A DNA stretch of 64,000 bases, from NCBI RefSeq assembly GCF_001439735.1, contig NZ_JYLN01000002.1, positions 682,001 through 746,000 on the forward strand. Direction: 5' to 3'. This DNA is from Pseudomonas paralactis (GTDB taxonomy: Bacteria > Pseudomonadota > Gammaproteobacteria > Pseudomonadales > Pseudomonadaceae). Below are positions 7,331 through 16,759 of the stretch, one piece after another. Position numbers and translations under genes: made by a program. The notes beneath the pieces were generated by a model. That model saw nothing but the letters and a program-made list of their open reading frames with translations, was not told the origin of the DNA and did not search any database. The first letter of the stretch is position 1, and the number at the start of each line of letters is the position of its first letter.

Positions 7331-8686
7331 TTAATCCTCGATTGGGGTTAACGCAACGCGCAAGGCTTCGATGGCCGCGTCACGCGACGCTTCATCGACG
7401 TACTCGGCACCGTCTGCTACTGCGGCGCCGTCCAGCCATACGCTGAAGCTCAGAGCCTCGGAGCGCACGTCCAGCGCATCACCACCTTGCAGTTGCCTGG
7501 TCACCGCGCCGGCTGCTTTGCCATCGGTAAAGTTGCGCGACAACAGCAGTTGCTCGCCGTCGGCGGCCAACAGGCGGAAGCGGAAACTGCCGTCTTCCTC
7601 ACGAAAGCTCACGAAACGTGCAGCCTTCGCCGCTTTTTTCTTGGTGGCGACCGGCGCCGCAGCCTGGTTGACGAACGAACGCAAGCCCACCGCTTCACGC
7701 AGCTCGGCCAGGAACGGTGCCGCCACAGCGCGGGCCTTTTTGGCGCCGACTTGCAGCAGGTCTTCCATGTCCGATGGGCGCGCCATCAGTTGATGGTAAC
7801 GCTCGCGCGCTTCGCCGAGCTGGCCGTCGAGCAGTTGGAACAGACGGTTCTTCGCCTCGCCCCAGCCCAGGCCTTGCAGCAGCTCACCACGGAACTCTTC
7901 TTCCTGGGCCTTGGTCGCGAACGCCTGGTACAGGGTGAACAGGTGCGAGTTGTCCGGGTCCTTGGCTTCGCCCGGCGCGCGGGAGTCGGTGACGATCCGC
8001 GAGATCGCGTCTTTCATGTCCTTGGCGCTGGTGAACAACGGGATGGTGTTGTCGTAGCTCTTGGACATCTTGCGGCCATCCAGGCCCGGCAAGGTGGCGA
8101 CGCTTTCTTCGATCAGCGCCTCGGGCATGGTGAAGAATTCTTTACCGTTGCCGAACAGGTGGTTGAAGCGCTGGCCGATGTCGCGGGCCATTTCCACGTG
8201 CTGGATCTGGTCGCGACCCACCGGCACCTTGTGCGCGTTGAACATCAGGATGTCCGCCGCCATCAGCACCGGGTAGCTGTACAGGCCCATGCTGATGCCC
8301 GCATCCGGGTCTTCACCGTTTTCCACGTTTTTGTCCACCGAGGCCTTGTAGGCATGGGCGCGGTTGAGCAGGCCCTTGGCGGCAACGCAAGTCAGCAGCC
8401 AGGTCAGCTCGGGAATTTCGGGGATGTCCGACTGGCGGTAGAAGGTCACCCGGTTCACATCCAGGCCACCGGCCAGCCAGGTCGCGGCGATTTCCATACG
8501 CGAGCGCTGGATGCGCTGCGGGTCGTCGCATTTGATCAGGGCGTGGTAGTCGGCCAGGAAGTAGAAGGAATCGGCATTCGCGTCTTCGCTGGCGAGGATC
8601 GCCGGGCGAATCGCACCGGCATAGTTGCCCAGGTGCGGCGTGCCGGTGGTGGTGATACCGGTGAGGATACGGGTACGGGTCGTCAT
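7331..8686 (-). CDS. trpS: Tryptophan--tRNA ligase with an extra C-terminal domain
   Basis: This class I aminoacyl-tRNA synthetase charges tRNA-Trp. The HIGH-like motif is PHLGNYAG near the N-terminus, and KMSKS is present in [18 protein letters not shown]. Length is 451 residues against about 330 for the E. coli-type enzyme. The extra ~100 residues follow a basic linker (KKKAAKAA) from about residue 349 and contain [20 protein letters not shown] followed by EQLLLSRNF, which looks like a YegP/DUF1508 unit. From memory, long TrpRS forms are usual in Pseudomonas, so this is a lineage trait rather than an assembly fusion. Confidence 0.95.
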   Translation of the reverse strand: MTTRTRILTGITTTGTPHLGNYAGAIRPAILASEDANADSFYFLADYHALIKCDDPQRIQRSRMEIAATWLAGGLDVNRVTFYRQSDIPEIPELTWLLTCVAAKGLLNRAHAYKASVDKNVENGEDPDAGISMGLYSYPVLMAADILMFNAHKVPVGRDQIQHVEMARDIGQRFNHLFGNGKEFFTMPEALIEESVATLPGLDGRKMSKSYDNTIPLFTSAKDMKDAISRIVTDSRAPGEAKDPDNSHLFTLYQAFATKAQEEEFRGELLQGLGWGEAKNRLFQLLDGQLGEARERYHQLMARPSDMEDLLQVGAKKARAVAAPFLAELREAVGLRSFVNQAAAPVATKKKAAKAARFVSFREEDGSFRFRLLAADGEQLLLSRNFTDGKAAGAVTRQLQGGDALDVRSEALSFSVWLDGAAVADGAEYVDEASRDAAIEALRVALTPIED

Positions 8687-8702
8687 GGGGGATCGCTTGT
8701 CA

Positions 8703-9338
8703 TCAATTCGAAAGGCGTGGCAGCACCAGATCCTTGAGATCGGTCAGCTTGCCGTGAAAAAAGTGTCCGCATTCTGCCACTTTCAGCAACTCATGGGGGC
8801 GTTTCAGGGCGGCGGACCAGGCGTAGACCACTTGCGGGTCGACCACTTCGTCGCTTTCCGGCTGGATCAGAGTCAACGGGCAGCCTTGGGGCAGCACGTC
8901 CGACTCGCCCAGGCGCATCACCGCCGCCGCCACCATGAACAGGTGCGCGAGCTTCTCGCCCTTGGCTTCCAGGCGGCCGCCAAGACTGGCGGCGACGTAA
9001 CCACCGAAGGAAAAACCCAGCAAGGTGATCGGCAGGTCCGGGTGTTTTTCCCGCAGCCAGGTGGCGGCCGCTTCAGCATCATCGACTTCACCACTGGCCA
9101 TATCGTGTGTACCGGCGCTGGCACCGACACCACGATAATTGAAACGCAAAGTAATCAAACCGGCATCGCGGGCAGTGCGTTGCAGGGTCGAAACGACTTT
9201 ATTGAGCATGGTCCCACCCTGCACCGGGTTAGGGTGGCAGATCAGCGCCAGGCCACGTGGTTCGGGATGATCCAGGTACAGGGCTTCCAATTGGCCCACC
9301 GGGCCATCGATCAAAACGGGGGTTTCACGCATGAGCAA
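8703..9338 (-). CDS. Alpha/beta hydrolase (small serine hydrolase)
   Basis: This compact alpha/beta hydrolase has 211 residues, with the [11 protein letters not shown] oxyanion-type segment, the nucleophile elbow GFSFGG and a late acidic/His pair region ([25 protein letters not shown]). It belongs to the dienelactone-hydrolase-like group without a lid; the substrate is unknown. Start choice is open: TTG 9338 has GGAG 7 bases upstream, while the next in-frame ATG (9332) lies 13 bases from it, so the TTG start is favoured on spacing. It is followed by trpS after 16 bases and is probably cotranscribed. Confidence 0.82.
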   Translation of the reverse strand: MLMRETPVLIDGPVGQLEALYLDHPEPRGLALICHPNPVQGGTMLNKVVSTLQRTARDAGLITLRFNYRGVGASAGTHDMASGEVDDAEAAATWLREKHPDLPITLLGFSFGGYVAASLGGRLEAKGEKLAHLFMVAAAVMRLGESDVLPQGCPLTLIQPESDEVVDPQVVYAWSAALKRPHELLKVAECGHFFHGKLTDLKDLVLPRLSN

Positions 9339-9478
9339 GGATGAACTCCGTGACCTCTCAAGGGGTCGACTCGTCTAGCTAAAAGTCTGTGCATGGCATC
9401 ATTGCGAGCTTAATCGCGGTATACAGCGCAGGTTTGAGCCGTTAACGTAAAGCAAAGCCGTTTATAGAGGAAGGACTC

Positions 9479-9916
9479 GTGGAACACTCGCTCTTAGTTT
9501 GGTTGTTGCCGACTCTTGCCCTGGTTGCCGGTGTCGCCATTGGATTCCTGGTTGCTCGCCTGCTGCCGAATGCCGCGCCTAACCGCACGCAGCGTCAGCT
9601 GGATGACATTCAGGAACGTTTTGACAGTTATCAGAACGAGGTTGTTACCCACTTCAACAGCACCGCGACCCTGGTCAAGAAGCTCACCCAGAGCTACCAG
9701 GAAGTACAGGATCACCTCGCCGATGGGGCTAACCGCCTGGCCCTCGACGACATCACTCGCCAGCGCCTGCTGGCTGCGCTGCATTCCGATGCACCGCAAA
9801 CCCCGCGGGAACGCTTGACCCCGCCACGGGAAAACCAGGAGCCACCACGGGACTACGCGCCAAAAACGCCGAACGCTCCAGGCATGTTGGATGAGCATTA
9901 CGGCTTGAAGAAGTAA
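9479..9916 (+). CDS. zapG: YhcB/ZapG family protein (DUF1043)
   Basis: This 145-residue protein has one N-terminal transmembrane helix (LLVWLLPTLALVAGVAIGFLVARLL) and a cytoplasmic coiled-coil region (QRQLDDIQERFDSYQNEVVTHF; LVKKLTQSYQEVQDHLADGA), then a Pro-rich tail. E. coli YhcB (ZapG) links envelope growth and division. The start is GTG 9479 behind AGAGGAAGGA. It is a single gene divergent from the hydrolase gene and followed by a strong terminator. Confidence 0.88.
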   Translation: MEHSLLVWLLPTLALVAGVAIGFLVARLLPNAAPNRTQRQLDDIQERFDSYQNEVVTHFNSTATLVKKLTQSYQEVQDHLADGANRLALDDITRQRLLAALHSDAPQTPRERLTPPRENQEPPRDYAPKTPNAPGMLDEHYGLKK

Positions 9917-9937
9917 GTCATCCTCAAGCAATAAAAA

Positions 9938-9972
9938 AGCCCGGCTGGTCGATGATCAGCCGGGCTTTTTTT
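9938..9972 (+). terminator. Intrinsic terminator after zapG
   Basis: Stem GCCCGGCTG/CAGCCGGGC is flanked by an A run and followed by seven T. It is 20 bases after the zapG stop. Confidence 0.88.
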
Positions 9973-10003
9973 GGGCAGCCACTTCAAGAACAATGCAGAT
10001 CAA

Positions 10004-10092
10004 TGTGGGAGGGGGCTTGCTCCCGATAGCGGTGGATCAGCCAATGCATCTGTTACTGACAGGCCGCCATCGGGAGCAAGCCCCCTCCCACA
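10004..10092. repeat. REPIN, GTGGGAGGGGGCTTGC family
   Basis: Two inverted REP arms (TGTGGGAGGGGGCTTGCTCC and its complement) enclose a ~40-base spacer between the zapG terminator and the end of the ABC transporter gene. The same family occurs at 30614. Confidence 0.87.
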
Positions 10093-10108
10093 CTTACCGA
10101 GCATGAGC

Positions 10109-11833
10109 TTAAGTAAGCTGTTGCTCCTGCAAACGCCCACCGTCGATGCGCACATGCCGCCCGTGGAAACGCTTGAGGCTGCTGCGGTGGCCGACGCTGA
10201 CGATGCTCAATCCCGGCAGTTCATCAATCAACGCTTGGTACAGGGTTGCCTCGTCTTCTTCATCCATCGCCGAGGTCGCTTCGTCCATGTACAACCATCG
10301 CGGTGCAAACAATAACGCACGGGCAAACGCCAGGCGCTGTTGCTCTCCCGGCGAAAGCATACGTTGCCAATGATTGGCCTCATCCAGCCGAGCGACCAGG
10401 TGCGGCAGGCGGCAGGTTTCAAGGACCTGTGCATAACGTTCGGCCGCATAACCGCTGTCATCTTGTGGATAACTGAGCACCGCCTTGAGCGTACCAATCG
10501 GCAGGTAAGGCTTCTGCGGCAGGAACAAGTAGCGCGTCGCCGGCAGACGAATGCTGCCATGACCGGCCGGCCACAGATGGCCCATCGCCCGCAGCAAGGT
10601 GCTCTTGCCGCTGCCGGAACGCCCGCTGAGCATGACACGCTGGCCAGGCTCCACGGTCATGTCGGCGTCGGTGAGCAGGTGACGGCCGTCGGCCAGGTCC
10701 ATGCCCAGGTCCTTGATCACCAGGCGCTCGCCTTCAGGGCGCACATCGATGGCCGGAGCGCGCTGCTCGTTGTCGCTCATGGCTTGCTGAAAACTCAGCA
10801 GACGATCACTGGTGGCGCGCCACGTCGCCAGTTCCGAGTAGGCGTTGATAAACCAGCTGAAGTTTTCCTGCACGTTGCCAAACGCCGAGTTGATTTGCAT
10901 CAGCTCGCCCAGCTCAATCTTGCCAGTGAAGTAGCGCGGCGCGGCGACGATAAACGGGAAGATGATCGCGATCTGGCTGTAGCCAGCGGTGAAAAAGGTC
11001 AGGCGCTTGGACACTTTCATGATGTCCCAGAAGTTCTGCCAGACCTTGCCGAAGCGCGTACTCAAACGTTGCCTTTCATTCGGCTCGCCGTTGTACAAGG
11101 CAATACTCTCGGCATTCTCCCGCACCCGCACCATGGAAAAACGCAGGTCCGCCTCCAAGCGTTGCTGCTGGTTGCTCAGGCCGATCAAGCGGCGGCCGAT
11201 CAGGTGCGTCAGCCAACTGCCCACGGCGGCGTACAGCAGCGCGCACCAGAACATATAACCGGGGATGGTGATGCCAAACACTTCGATGCTGCCCGACACA
11301 CCCCACAGGATAATCGAGAACGACACCAGGCTGACCACGTTACGCAGCAACCCAAGGCCGAGGCTCAAAGTGCCGGAGGTGAAGTTGTTGAGGTCCTCGG
11401 AAATCCGCTGGTCCGGGTTGTCGGTATAACCGCCCTGCTCCAGCTGGTAGTAGTTCTTGTGGGCCAGCCACCGGGTGAAGTGCTTTTCGGTGAGCCAGGC
11501 ACGCCAGCGGATTGTCAGCATCTGGGTCAGGTAGAGCCGATAAACCGCACCGAGAATCGCCACGGCGGCGATCGCGCCAAAATAACCGATCAGTTGCCAG
11601 AAGGCCGCGGTGTCCTTCTTCTCCAGGGCGTTGTAGAAGTCCTTGTACCAGTGGTTGATCCACACGGAGATCGCCACGCTGAACAGCGACAGGCCAATCA
11701 CTGCGGCCAGCAGCAGCCAGGCCCTGCCCTTCTCCTCGCTGCGCCAATAAGGCGTGATCATGGCCCAGGTTCGGCGGAAAAATTGCCCACGCACCGCATC
11801 GTTGACCGCGGAGTACTCAGCGTTCTGATTCAT
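10109..11833 (-). CDS. ABC transporter, fused permease-ATPase of SbmA/BacA (YddA) type
   Basis: The 574-residue protein has an N-terminal membrane domain of the SbmA/BacA-like ABC type (several hydrophobic helices over about residues 30-330, with the ITPYWRSEEKGRAWLLL start and FYNALEKKDTAAFW segment). A C-terminal nucleotide-binding domain follows: Walker A GRSGSGKST, signature LSPGEQQR, Walker B WLYMDEATSAMD and switch His in SVGHRSS. Relatives include E. coli YddA and mycobacterial vitamin B12/peptide carriers. Substrate and direction cannot be told from sequence. It is a single gene ending in the REPIN region. Confidence 0.87.
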   Translation of the reverse strand: MNQNAEYSAVNDAVRGQFFRRTWAMITPYWRSEEKGRAWLLLAAVIGLSLFSVAISVWINHWYKDFYNALEKKDTAAFWQLIGYFGAIAAVAILGAVYRLYLTQMLTIRWRAWLTEKHFTRWLAHKNYYQLEQGGYTDNPDQRISEDLNNFTSGTLSLGLGLLRNVVSLVSFSIILWGVSGSIEVFGITIPGYMFWCALLYAAVGSWLTHLIGRRLIGLSNQQQRLEADLRFSMVRVRENAESIALYNGEPNERQRLSTRFGKVWQNFWDIMKVSKRLTFFTAGYSQIAIIFPFIVAAPRYFTGKIELGELMQINSAFGNVQENFSWFINAYSELATWRATSDRLLSFQQAMSDNEQRAPAIDVRPEGERLVIKDLGMDLADGRHLLTDADMTVEPGQRVMLSGRSGSGKSTLLRAMGHLWPAGHGSIRLPATRYLFLPQKPYLPIGTLKAVLSYPQDDSGYAAERYAQVLETCRLPHLVARLDEANHWQRMLSPGEQQRLAFARALLFAPRWLYMDEATSAMDEEDEATLYQALIDELPGLSIVSVGHRSSLKRFHGRHVRIDGGRLQEQQLT

Positions 11834-11932
11834 TGTTCAGGCTCGGTAGGAAAACATCACAGGCGTTTGAACCGATCATAGGTGATCGGTTCGTGCATCC
11901 GTGCAGCCTGAAGCGGGTTGTTCAGTTGCCGT

Positions 11933-12493
11933 TCAGCGTCGTACCGGGCGCTTCTGCAACTTGCGCTGCAAAGTACGGCGGTGCATGCCCAGAGCGCGGG
12001 CAGTGGCAGAGATATTGCCTTCGTGCTCGGTCAGCACGCGCTGGATATGCTCCCATTGCAGGCGGTCCACCGACATCGGGTTTTCCGGTACCAGGGTGTC
12101 GAGGTCGGCGTGCTCGGAAAGCAGTGCGGCCAGCACGTCGTCGGCATCCGCCGGCTTGCACAGGTAGTTGCAGGCGCCGCGCTTGATGGCTTCAACGGCG
12201 GTGGCGATGCTGGAATAACCGGTGAGGATCACCACGCGCATTTCAGGGTCAAGCTCCAGCAGCTTGGGCAGCAGTACCAGGCCAGAGTCGCCGTCCATTT
12301 TCAGGTCGAGGGCGGCGTAGTCCGGCAGGTCGGCCTGTGCGATGGTCAGGCCTTCTTCGGCCGACCCTGCGGTGCTGACGCGAAAACCGCGACGGCTCAT
12401 GGCGCGCGCCATCACGCGGGTGAAGGTCGCATCGTCATCTACCAGCAACAGGTGCGGCAGTTCTTCGCCTTCGACTTGGATCTCGTCACTCAT
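11933..12493 (-). CDS. roxR: Redox response regulator RoxR (PrrA/RegA type)
   Basis: This response regulator of the RegA/PrrA/RoxR class has 186 residues. The receiver domain carries the phospho-acceptor Asp in DYAALDLKMDGDSG, the Thr/Lys switch in VVILTGYSS...CNYLCKPADADD, and a short Fis-like helix-turn-helix at the end (NISATARALGMHRRTLQRKL). In Pseudomonas RoxSR controls cyanide-insensitive oxidase and other respiratory genes. ATG 12493 is chosen over the upstream frame because MSDEIQVEGEELPHLLLVDDD is the family start. It overlaps roxS by 8 bases, so translation is coupled. Confidence 0.93.
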   Translation of the reverse strand: MSDEIQVEGEELPHLLLVDDDATFTRVMARAMSRRGFRVSTAGSAEEGLTIAQADLPDYAALDLKMDGDSGLVLLPKLLELDPEMRVVILTGYSSIATAVEAIKRGACNYLCKPADADDVLAALLSEHADLDTLVPENPMSVDRLQWEHIQRVLTEHEGNISATARALGMHRRTLQRKLQKRPVRR

Positions 12494-13748
12494 CGATATC
12501 TCCTCGTGCGGCACGGGGCAGGCGCAGCTCGGTGAGCGTGCCACCTTCCTCATGACTATAGAGCTTCACTGAGCCGCCCGCGCGGGTCACGCTGGCCTTG
12601 CTCAAAAACAGGCCCAGGCCGAAGCCTTTGCCCTTGGTGGTAAAGAACGGTTTGCCGATCTGCTCGGCAATGGCCAGCGGCACACCCGCGCCGTGGTCAC
12701 GAATGCTGATGGTGATGTTCTCGGCGTCCCAGTCCAACTGTACACCGAGCCCTTCAGGGCAGGCGTCAGCGGCGTTGTTCAGCAGGTTGAGCAGCGCCTG
12801 GGTCAGGTCCGGCGGCGGCGCCAGGCGCGGCACGCTGCCTTGGCCCAGCAGGTTAAAGCGGTAACTGGCTTCGGGACGCATGAGGTGCCAGCGATTCAGG
12901 GCCTCATCGAGCCACTGGGTAACGTCCTGCATCTCCACCGCCAGACGGCGATTGGCTTCGGCGGCACGCACCAGTTGCTGCAATGTCAGCTTGCACTGCT
13001 TGACCTGCTCCTGCAAAACGCTGAGGTCATCCTGCAGGGCCGGGTCGTGATGGTCCTGGGTCATTTCCTTGAGCAGCACGCTCATGGTCGCCAGCGGCGT
13101 ACCCAACTCATGGGCGGCACCGGCGGCCTGGGTGGCGACGGCCAGCAGTTGCTGGTCACGCAAGCCCTCTTCACGGCGAATGGCGCGCAATTCTTCCTGA
13201 CGGCGCAGTTCTTCGGCCATGCGTGCGGCGAAGAAGGTGATCACCGCAGCGGACAGGGCAAAACTCAACCACATCCCGTAGATCTGCAGGTTTTCCCGTG
13301 CGATCGGGAAGGTCTGCAAGGGGTAGAACTGAGCCAGCAGCAAGGTGTACAGCGTCAGCGCGATCCCCGACAGCACCACCGAGTAGCGCCACGGCAACGT
13401 CACGGCGGCGATGGTCAGTGGCACCAGGTAATACGAAACAAACGGGTTGGTGGACCCACCGGAGAAATACAGCAACACGCTGTGGATAAACAGGTCGCAA
13501 GCCAGTTGCAGGGCATATTCCAACTCGGTAACCGGCCAGGTGGTGCGCAGCCGTATGGCGGTAAACGCACATAACACCGTGGAAAAACCAAGGGTGACAG
13601 CCAGTTGCAGCCAGGGCAGCGGCAGCAGGTCGAACCAATAGGCGAGCCCGACGGAACCGGCCTGTGCGGCCAATACCAGGGTACGAATGAACGTCAGGCG
13701 CCAAAGGTTCTGGCGAGTGGCGGAAGTCAGTTTTACGGCGGCGAGCAT
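12486..13748 (-). CDS. roxS: Redox sensor histidine kinase RoxS (PrrB/RegB type)
   Basis: This membrane histidine kinase has 420 residues. About six hydrophobic helices occupy the first 180 residues, with the quinone-interaction-type stretch FSGGSTNPFVSYYLVP, which is conserved in RegB/PrrB. The H-box is AAGAAHELGTPLATMSVLL, the N-box LLNNAADACPEG and the G2 motif GFGLGLFLS. The start at 13748 follows GGGAG; the frame extends 12 codons further up without a better signal. It forms an operon with roxR. It should sense respiratory-chain redox state, by analogy with RegB. Confidence 0.93.
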   Translation of the reverse strand: MLAAVKLTSATRQNLWRLTFIRTLVLAAQAGSVGLAYWFDLLPLPWLQLAVTLGFSTVLCAFTAIRLRTTWPVTELEYALQLACDLFIHSVLLYFSGGSTNPFVSYYLVPLTIAAVTLPWRYSVVLSGIALTLYTLLLAQFYPLQTFPIARENLQIYGMWLSFALSAAVITFFAARMAEELRRQEELRAIRREEGLRDQQLLAVATQAAGAAHELGTPLATMSVLLKEMTQDHHDPALQDDLSVLQEQVKQCKLTLQQLVRAAEANRRLAVEMQDVTQWLDEALNRWHLMRPEASYRFNLLGQGSVPRLAPPPDLTQALLNLLNNAADACPEGLGVQLDWDAENITISIRDHGAGVPLAIAEQIGKPFFTTKGKGFGLGLFLSKASVTRAGGSVKLYSHEEGGTLTELRLPRAARGDIDE

Positions 13749-13952
13749 GAGCTCTCCCGATGAGCGCTGCAGGCGGATCGGCACGAGTATAAACGAAGCA
13801 GACCGGCTGGCACGGCGCGTGTGGCTCTTTGACGCAGGCTCGGCTAATGACCGTTCGTCGGCGCAGGCCTACTTGTAGGTAATGTGTAAACCCGAAGAAC
13901 CCGATGCCAGCGTCTACAGTCATACCGAGCACGACTATCTCAAGGAGCTTCC

Positions 13953-14663
13953 ATGTCTCGTTTCATTCGCAGTGCAGCCATCATCACTCTCAGCGCCAGC
14001 GCGATTGCCAGCCTGCCGGCGGTGGCCGCCGATGCACTGAATTACAACCAGATCTCCCTGCGCGCCGAAGTCAGCCAGGAAGTGGCCCGCGACAAGATGA
14101 TCGTCACCCTCTACACCGAGTCGCAAAACGCAGACCCGGCCAAGCTTGCCGCTGAAATTACCACCACCATGAACACTGCCCTGGGCCAGGCCCGCGAAGT
14201 CAAAGGCGTGACCCTGCGCCAGGGCAGCCGTAACAGCTACCCGATCTACGACAACAAGAACCAGAAGATCACCGGCTGGCGCGAGCGCGCCGAACTGCGC
14301 CTGGAAAGCGCAGACTTCCCGGCGCTGTCCAAGCTCACCGGCGAGCTGTTGAACACTTTGAAAATGGAAAACATGGACTTCGCCATCGCTGATGCCACGC
14401 GCAAGGCCAGCGAAGATGCGCTGCTCAAAGACGCCGTTACCGCGTTCAAGGCCCGTGCGCAACTGGCCACCGACGCACTGGGCGGCAAGGGTTACAAGAT
14501 CGTCAACTTGAACTTCAACACCAATGGTTACCCGATGCCTTATGCCCGCGGTGGCATGATGATGAAGGCCGCCATGGCCGATTCGGCACCGACCCCTGAA
14601 GTTGAAGCGGGCACCAGCCAGGTCAGCATGAGTGCCGATGGTGTGATTGAAGTGCTGCAATAA
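13953..14663 (+). CDS. Periplasmic SIMPL domain protein (DUF541)
   Basis: This exported protein has 236 residues with a clear signal peptide (hydrophobic core SAAIITLSASAIASLPAVAADA) and a single SIMPL/DUF541 domain: SLRAEVSQEVARDKMIVTLYTESQNADPAKLA, then GSRNSYPIYDNKNQKITGWRERAEL. Family members are periplasmic or outer-membrane associated (E. coli YggE is linked to oxidative stress); the molecular role is unknown. ATG 13953 follows AAGGAG at good spacing. It diverges from roxS and has its own terminator. Confidence 0.88.
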   Translation: MSRFIRSAAIITLSASAIASLPAVAADALNYNQISLRAEVSQEVARDKMIVTLYTESQNADPAKLAAEITTTMNTALGQAREVKGVTLRQGSRNSYPIYDNKNQKITGWRERAELRLESADFPALSKLTGELLNTLKMENMDFAIADATRKASEDALLKDAVTAFKARAQLATDALGGKGYKIVNLNFNTNGYPMPYARGGMMMKAAMADSAPTPEVEAGTSQVSMSADGVIEVLQ

Positions 14664-14680
14664 ACTTTAAAAAACACCAT

Positions 14681-14711
14681 GGCGCAGCCTTAACGGGCTG
14701 CGCCTTTTTTT
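14681..14711 (+). terminator. Intrinsic terminator after the SIMPL gene
   Basis: GGCGCAGCC...GGGCTGCGCC hairpin is followed by seven T, 18 bases after the stop codon. Confidence 0.88.
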
Positions 14712-14832
14712 ACGCTGTTTCGCCATCACCGAAAGTTCAGCCGTCTGAAAACCTTGCAATAGATAACTCAAACTTCTCTGAGCAGCCAAGGGCACCATTT
14801 GACGCACATGCTCCTACCTGAGTAACCAGAAC

Positions 14833-14859
14833 GGCGGTAACCTCGGTGACCGCCTTTTT
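14833..14859 (+). terminator. Hairpin with T tract upstream of the dpp locus (possible attenuator)
   Basis: GGCGGT...ACCGCC with a 10-base loop is followed by TTTTTC. It is about 45 bases before the first binding-protein gene. It could be a second terminator for the upstream gene or a leader attenuator of the peptide-uptake locus. Confidence 0.5.
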
Positions 14860-14900
14860 CGTTTGGGCAGTTTTATACGTCCGCCATCTTAGGGGTCTCC

Positions 14901-16502
14901 ATGGAAAGAATCGCCATCAAGCCACTGCTCCTCACCGTCAGCCTCCTGGCCTTTATGCCGATGGCCCAAGCCGCTACCACACTGGTCTACTGCTCCGAAG
15001 CCAGCCCCGCCGGCTTCGATCCCAGCCAGTACACCAGCGGCACTGATTTCGACGCGTCCGCCGAAACCGTGTTCAACCGCCTGACTCAGTTCAAGCGCGG
15101 TGGTACCGAGGTAGAACCTGGCCTGGCCACGAGCTGGGATGTATCGAAGGACGGCCTGAGCTACACCTTCCACCTGCGCGATGGGGTCAAGTTCCACACC
15201 ACCGACTTCTTCACCCCGACCCGCGATTTCAACGCCGACGATGTGCTGTTCACTTTTAATCGCCTGCTGGATGCCGACAGCCCGTTTCGCAAGGCTTACC
15301 CCTCCGAATCGCCCTACTTCACCGACATGGGCTTGAACACCACGATCAAGAGCGTCGACAAACTTGACGAACACACCGTGCGTTTCACCCTGAACAACGT
15401 CGATGCGTCATTTGTACAGAACCTGGCCATGAGTTTCGCCTCGGTGCAATCGGCCGAATACGCCGCCCAGCTCTTGAAAGAAGGCAAGGCCGAGCAGATC
15501 AATCAGAAGCCGATCGGCACCGGCCCGTTTGTGTTCAAGCGTTACCAGAAAGACGCGCAGATCCGTTATGTGGCCAACAGACAATACTGGAAGCCCGAGG
15601 ACGTGAAGCTCGATAACCTGGTATTTGCGATCACCCCGGACGCCGCCGCGCGCCTGCAAAAACTCAAGGCCGGTGAATGCCAGGTCAGCGGTTATCCGCG
15701 ACCTGCCGATATCGACGTGATGAAACAGGATCCCAACCTGCGCGTGCTGCAACAAGCTGGTTTCAACCTGGGTTTTCTGGCCTACAACGTGACTCACCCG
15801 CCGCTGGACCAGCTCAAGGTGCGCCAGGCCCTGGACATGGCGATCGACAAGCCGGCAATCATCAAGGCCGTGTACCAGAGCGCCGGACAATTGGCGCAGA
15901 ACGCACTGCCGCCAGCGCAGTGGTCTTATGATCCCGACATCAAGGATGCCCCGTACGATCCGACCAAGGCCCGGTTGCTACTAAAAGAAGCAGGGGTTGC
16001 ACCAGGTACCACCATCAATCTTTGGGCGATGACCGTTCAACGCGCCTCCAACCCCAATGCGCGGATGTCCGCACAGATGATCCAACAGGATTGGGCCAAG
16101 GTCGGCATCAAGGCCAACATCGTCAGCTATGAGTGGGGCGAATACATTAAACGCGCCAAAAATGGCGAACATGATGCAATGATTTACGGCTGGACTGGCG
16201 ACAACGGCGACCCAGATAACTGGCTCGGCGTGCTCTACAGTTGTGCTGCGGTCAAGGGCAGCAACTACGCCAAATGGTGTAACCCGGCCTACGACAAGCT
16301 GGTGCAGCAAGCCAAGGTCAGCAACGACCGCGAGCAGCGCATCAAGTGGTATCAACAGGCGCAGAAAATCCTTAAGGAACAGGTACCTATAACGCCTATT
16401 GCGAACTCGACGGTTTTCCAGCCTCTGCGCAAGGAAGTGCGCGATTTCAAGATCAGCCCGTTTGGACTGACGCCCTTCTACGGCGTGAGTCTAGATAAGT
16501 AA
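14901..16502 (+). CDS. dppA1: Dipeptide ABC transporter substrate-binding protein, paralogue 1
   Basis: This periplasmic peptide-binding protein (SBP family 5) has 533 residues. It has a signal peptide (LLLTVSLLAFMPMAQAATT), the family opening LVYCSEASPAGFDPSQYTSGTDFDASAETVFNRL, the GTGPFVFKRYQKD segment and the C-terminal WTGDNGDPDNWLGVLYSC. It is the first of four paralogues in this locus serving one DppBCDF permease. Order matches the P. aeruginosa dppA1-A4 arrangement from memory; ligand preference cannot be read from sequence. Confidence 0.9.
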   Translation: MERIAIKPLLLTVSLLAFMPMAQAATTLVYCSEASPAGFDPSQYTSGTDFDASAETVFNRLTQFKRGGTEVEPGLATSWDVSKDGLSYTFHLRDGVKFHTTDFFTPTRDFNADDVLFTFNRLLDADSPFRKAYPSESPYFTDMGLNTTIKSVDKLDEHTVRFTLNNVDASFVQNLAMSFASVQSAEYAAQLLKEGKAEQINQKPIGTGPFVFKRYQKDAQIRYVANRQYWKPEDVKLDNLVFAITPDAAARLQKLKAGECQVSGYPRPADIDVMKQDPNLRVLQQAGFNLGFLAYNVTHPPLDQLKVRQALDMAIDKPAIIKAVYQSAGQLAQNALPPAQWSYDPDIKDAPYDPTKARLLLKEAGVAPGTTINLWAMTVQRASNPNARMSAQMIQQDWAKVGIKANIVSYEWGEYIKRAKNGEHDAMIYGWTGDNGDPDNWLGVLYSCAAVKGSNYAKWCNPAYDKLVQQAKVSNDREQRIKWYQQAQKILKEQVPITPIANSTVFQPLRKEVRDFKISPFGLTPFYGVSLDK

Positions 16503-16509
16503 CATCCAT

Positions 16510-16550
16510 GCCCCAACCGAGTGCGCTAGACGCCTCGGCTGGGCTTTTTT
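16510..16550 (+). terminator. Intrinsic terminator after paralogue 1
   Basis: CCCAACCGAG pairs imperfectly with CTCGGCTGGG around a 12-base loop and is followed by six T. This suggests the first binding-protein gene forms its own transcript. Confidence 0.75.
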
Positions 16551-16759
16551 GGTGCGCACATTGCACCGAAAAAAACATCAATTCGACGCTTTTATGGCAA
16601 AACTTTCATAATTGCGACATTCCTGTACGTTCGTACCACAGTTTGCCGCTCGTAACCGTTCAGCATCTTGCATTGGGTATGGCGCCTGCATAAGTATCCG
16701 CAGGCCGACTCACGAGGTCGCCCTCACCACCAAAAATGACAACAAATCATGAGGCCAAC

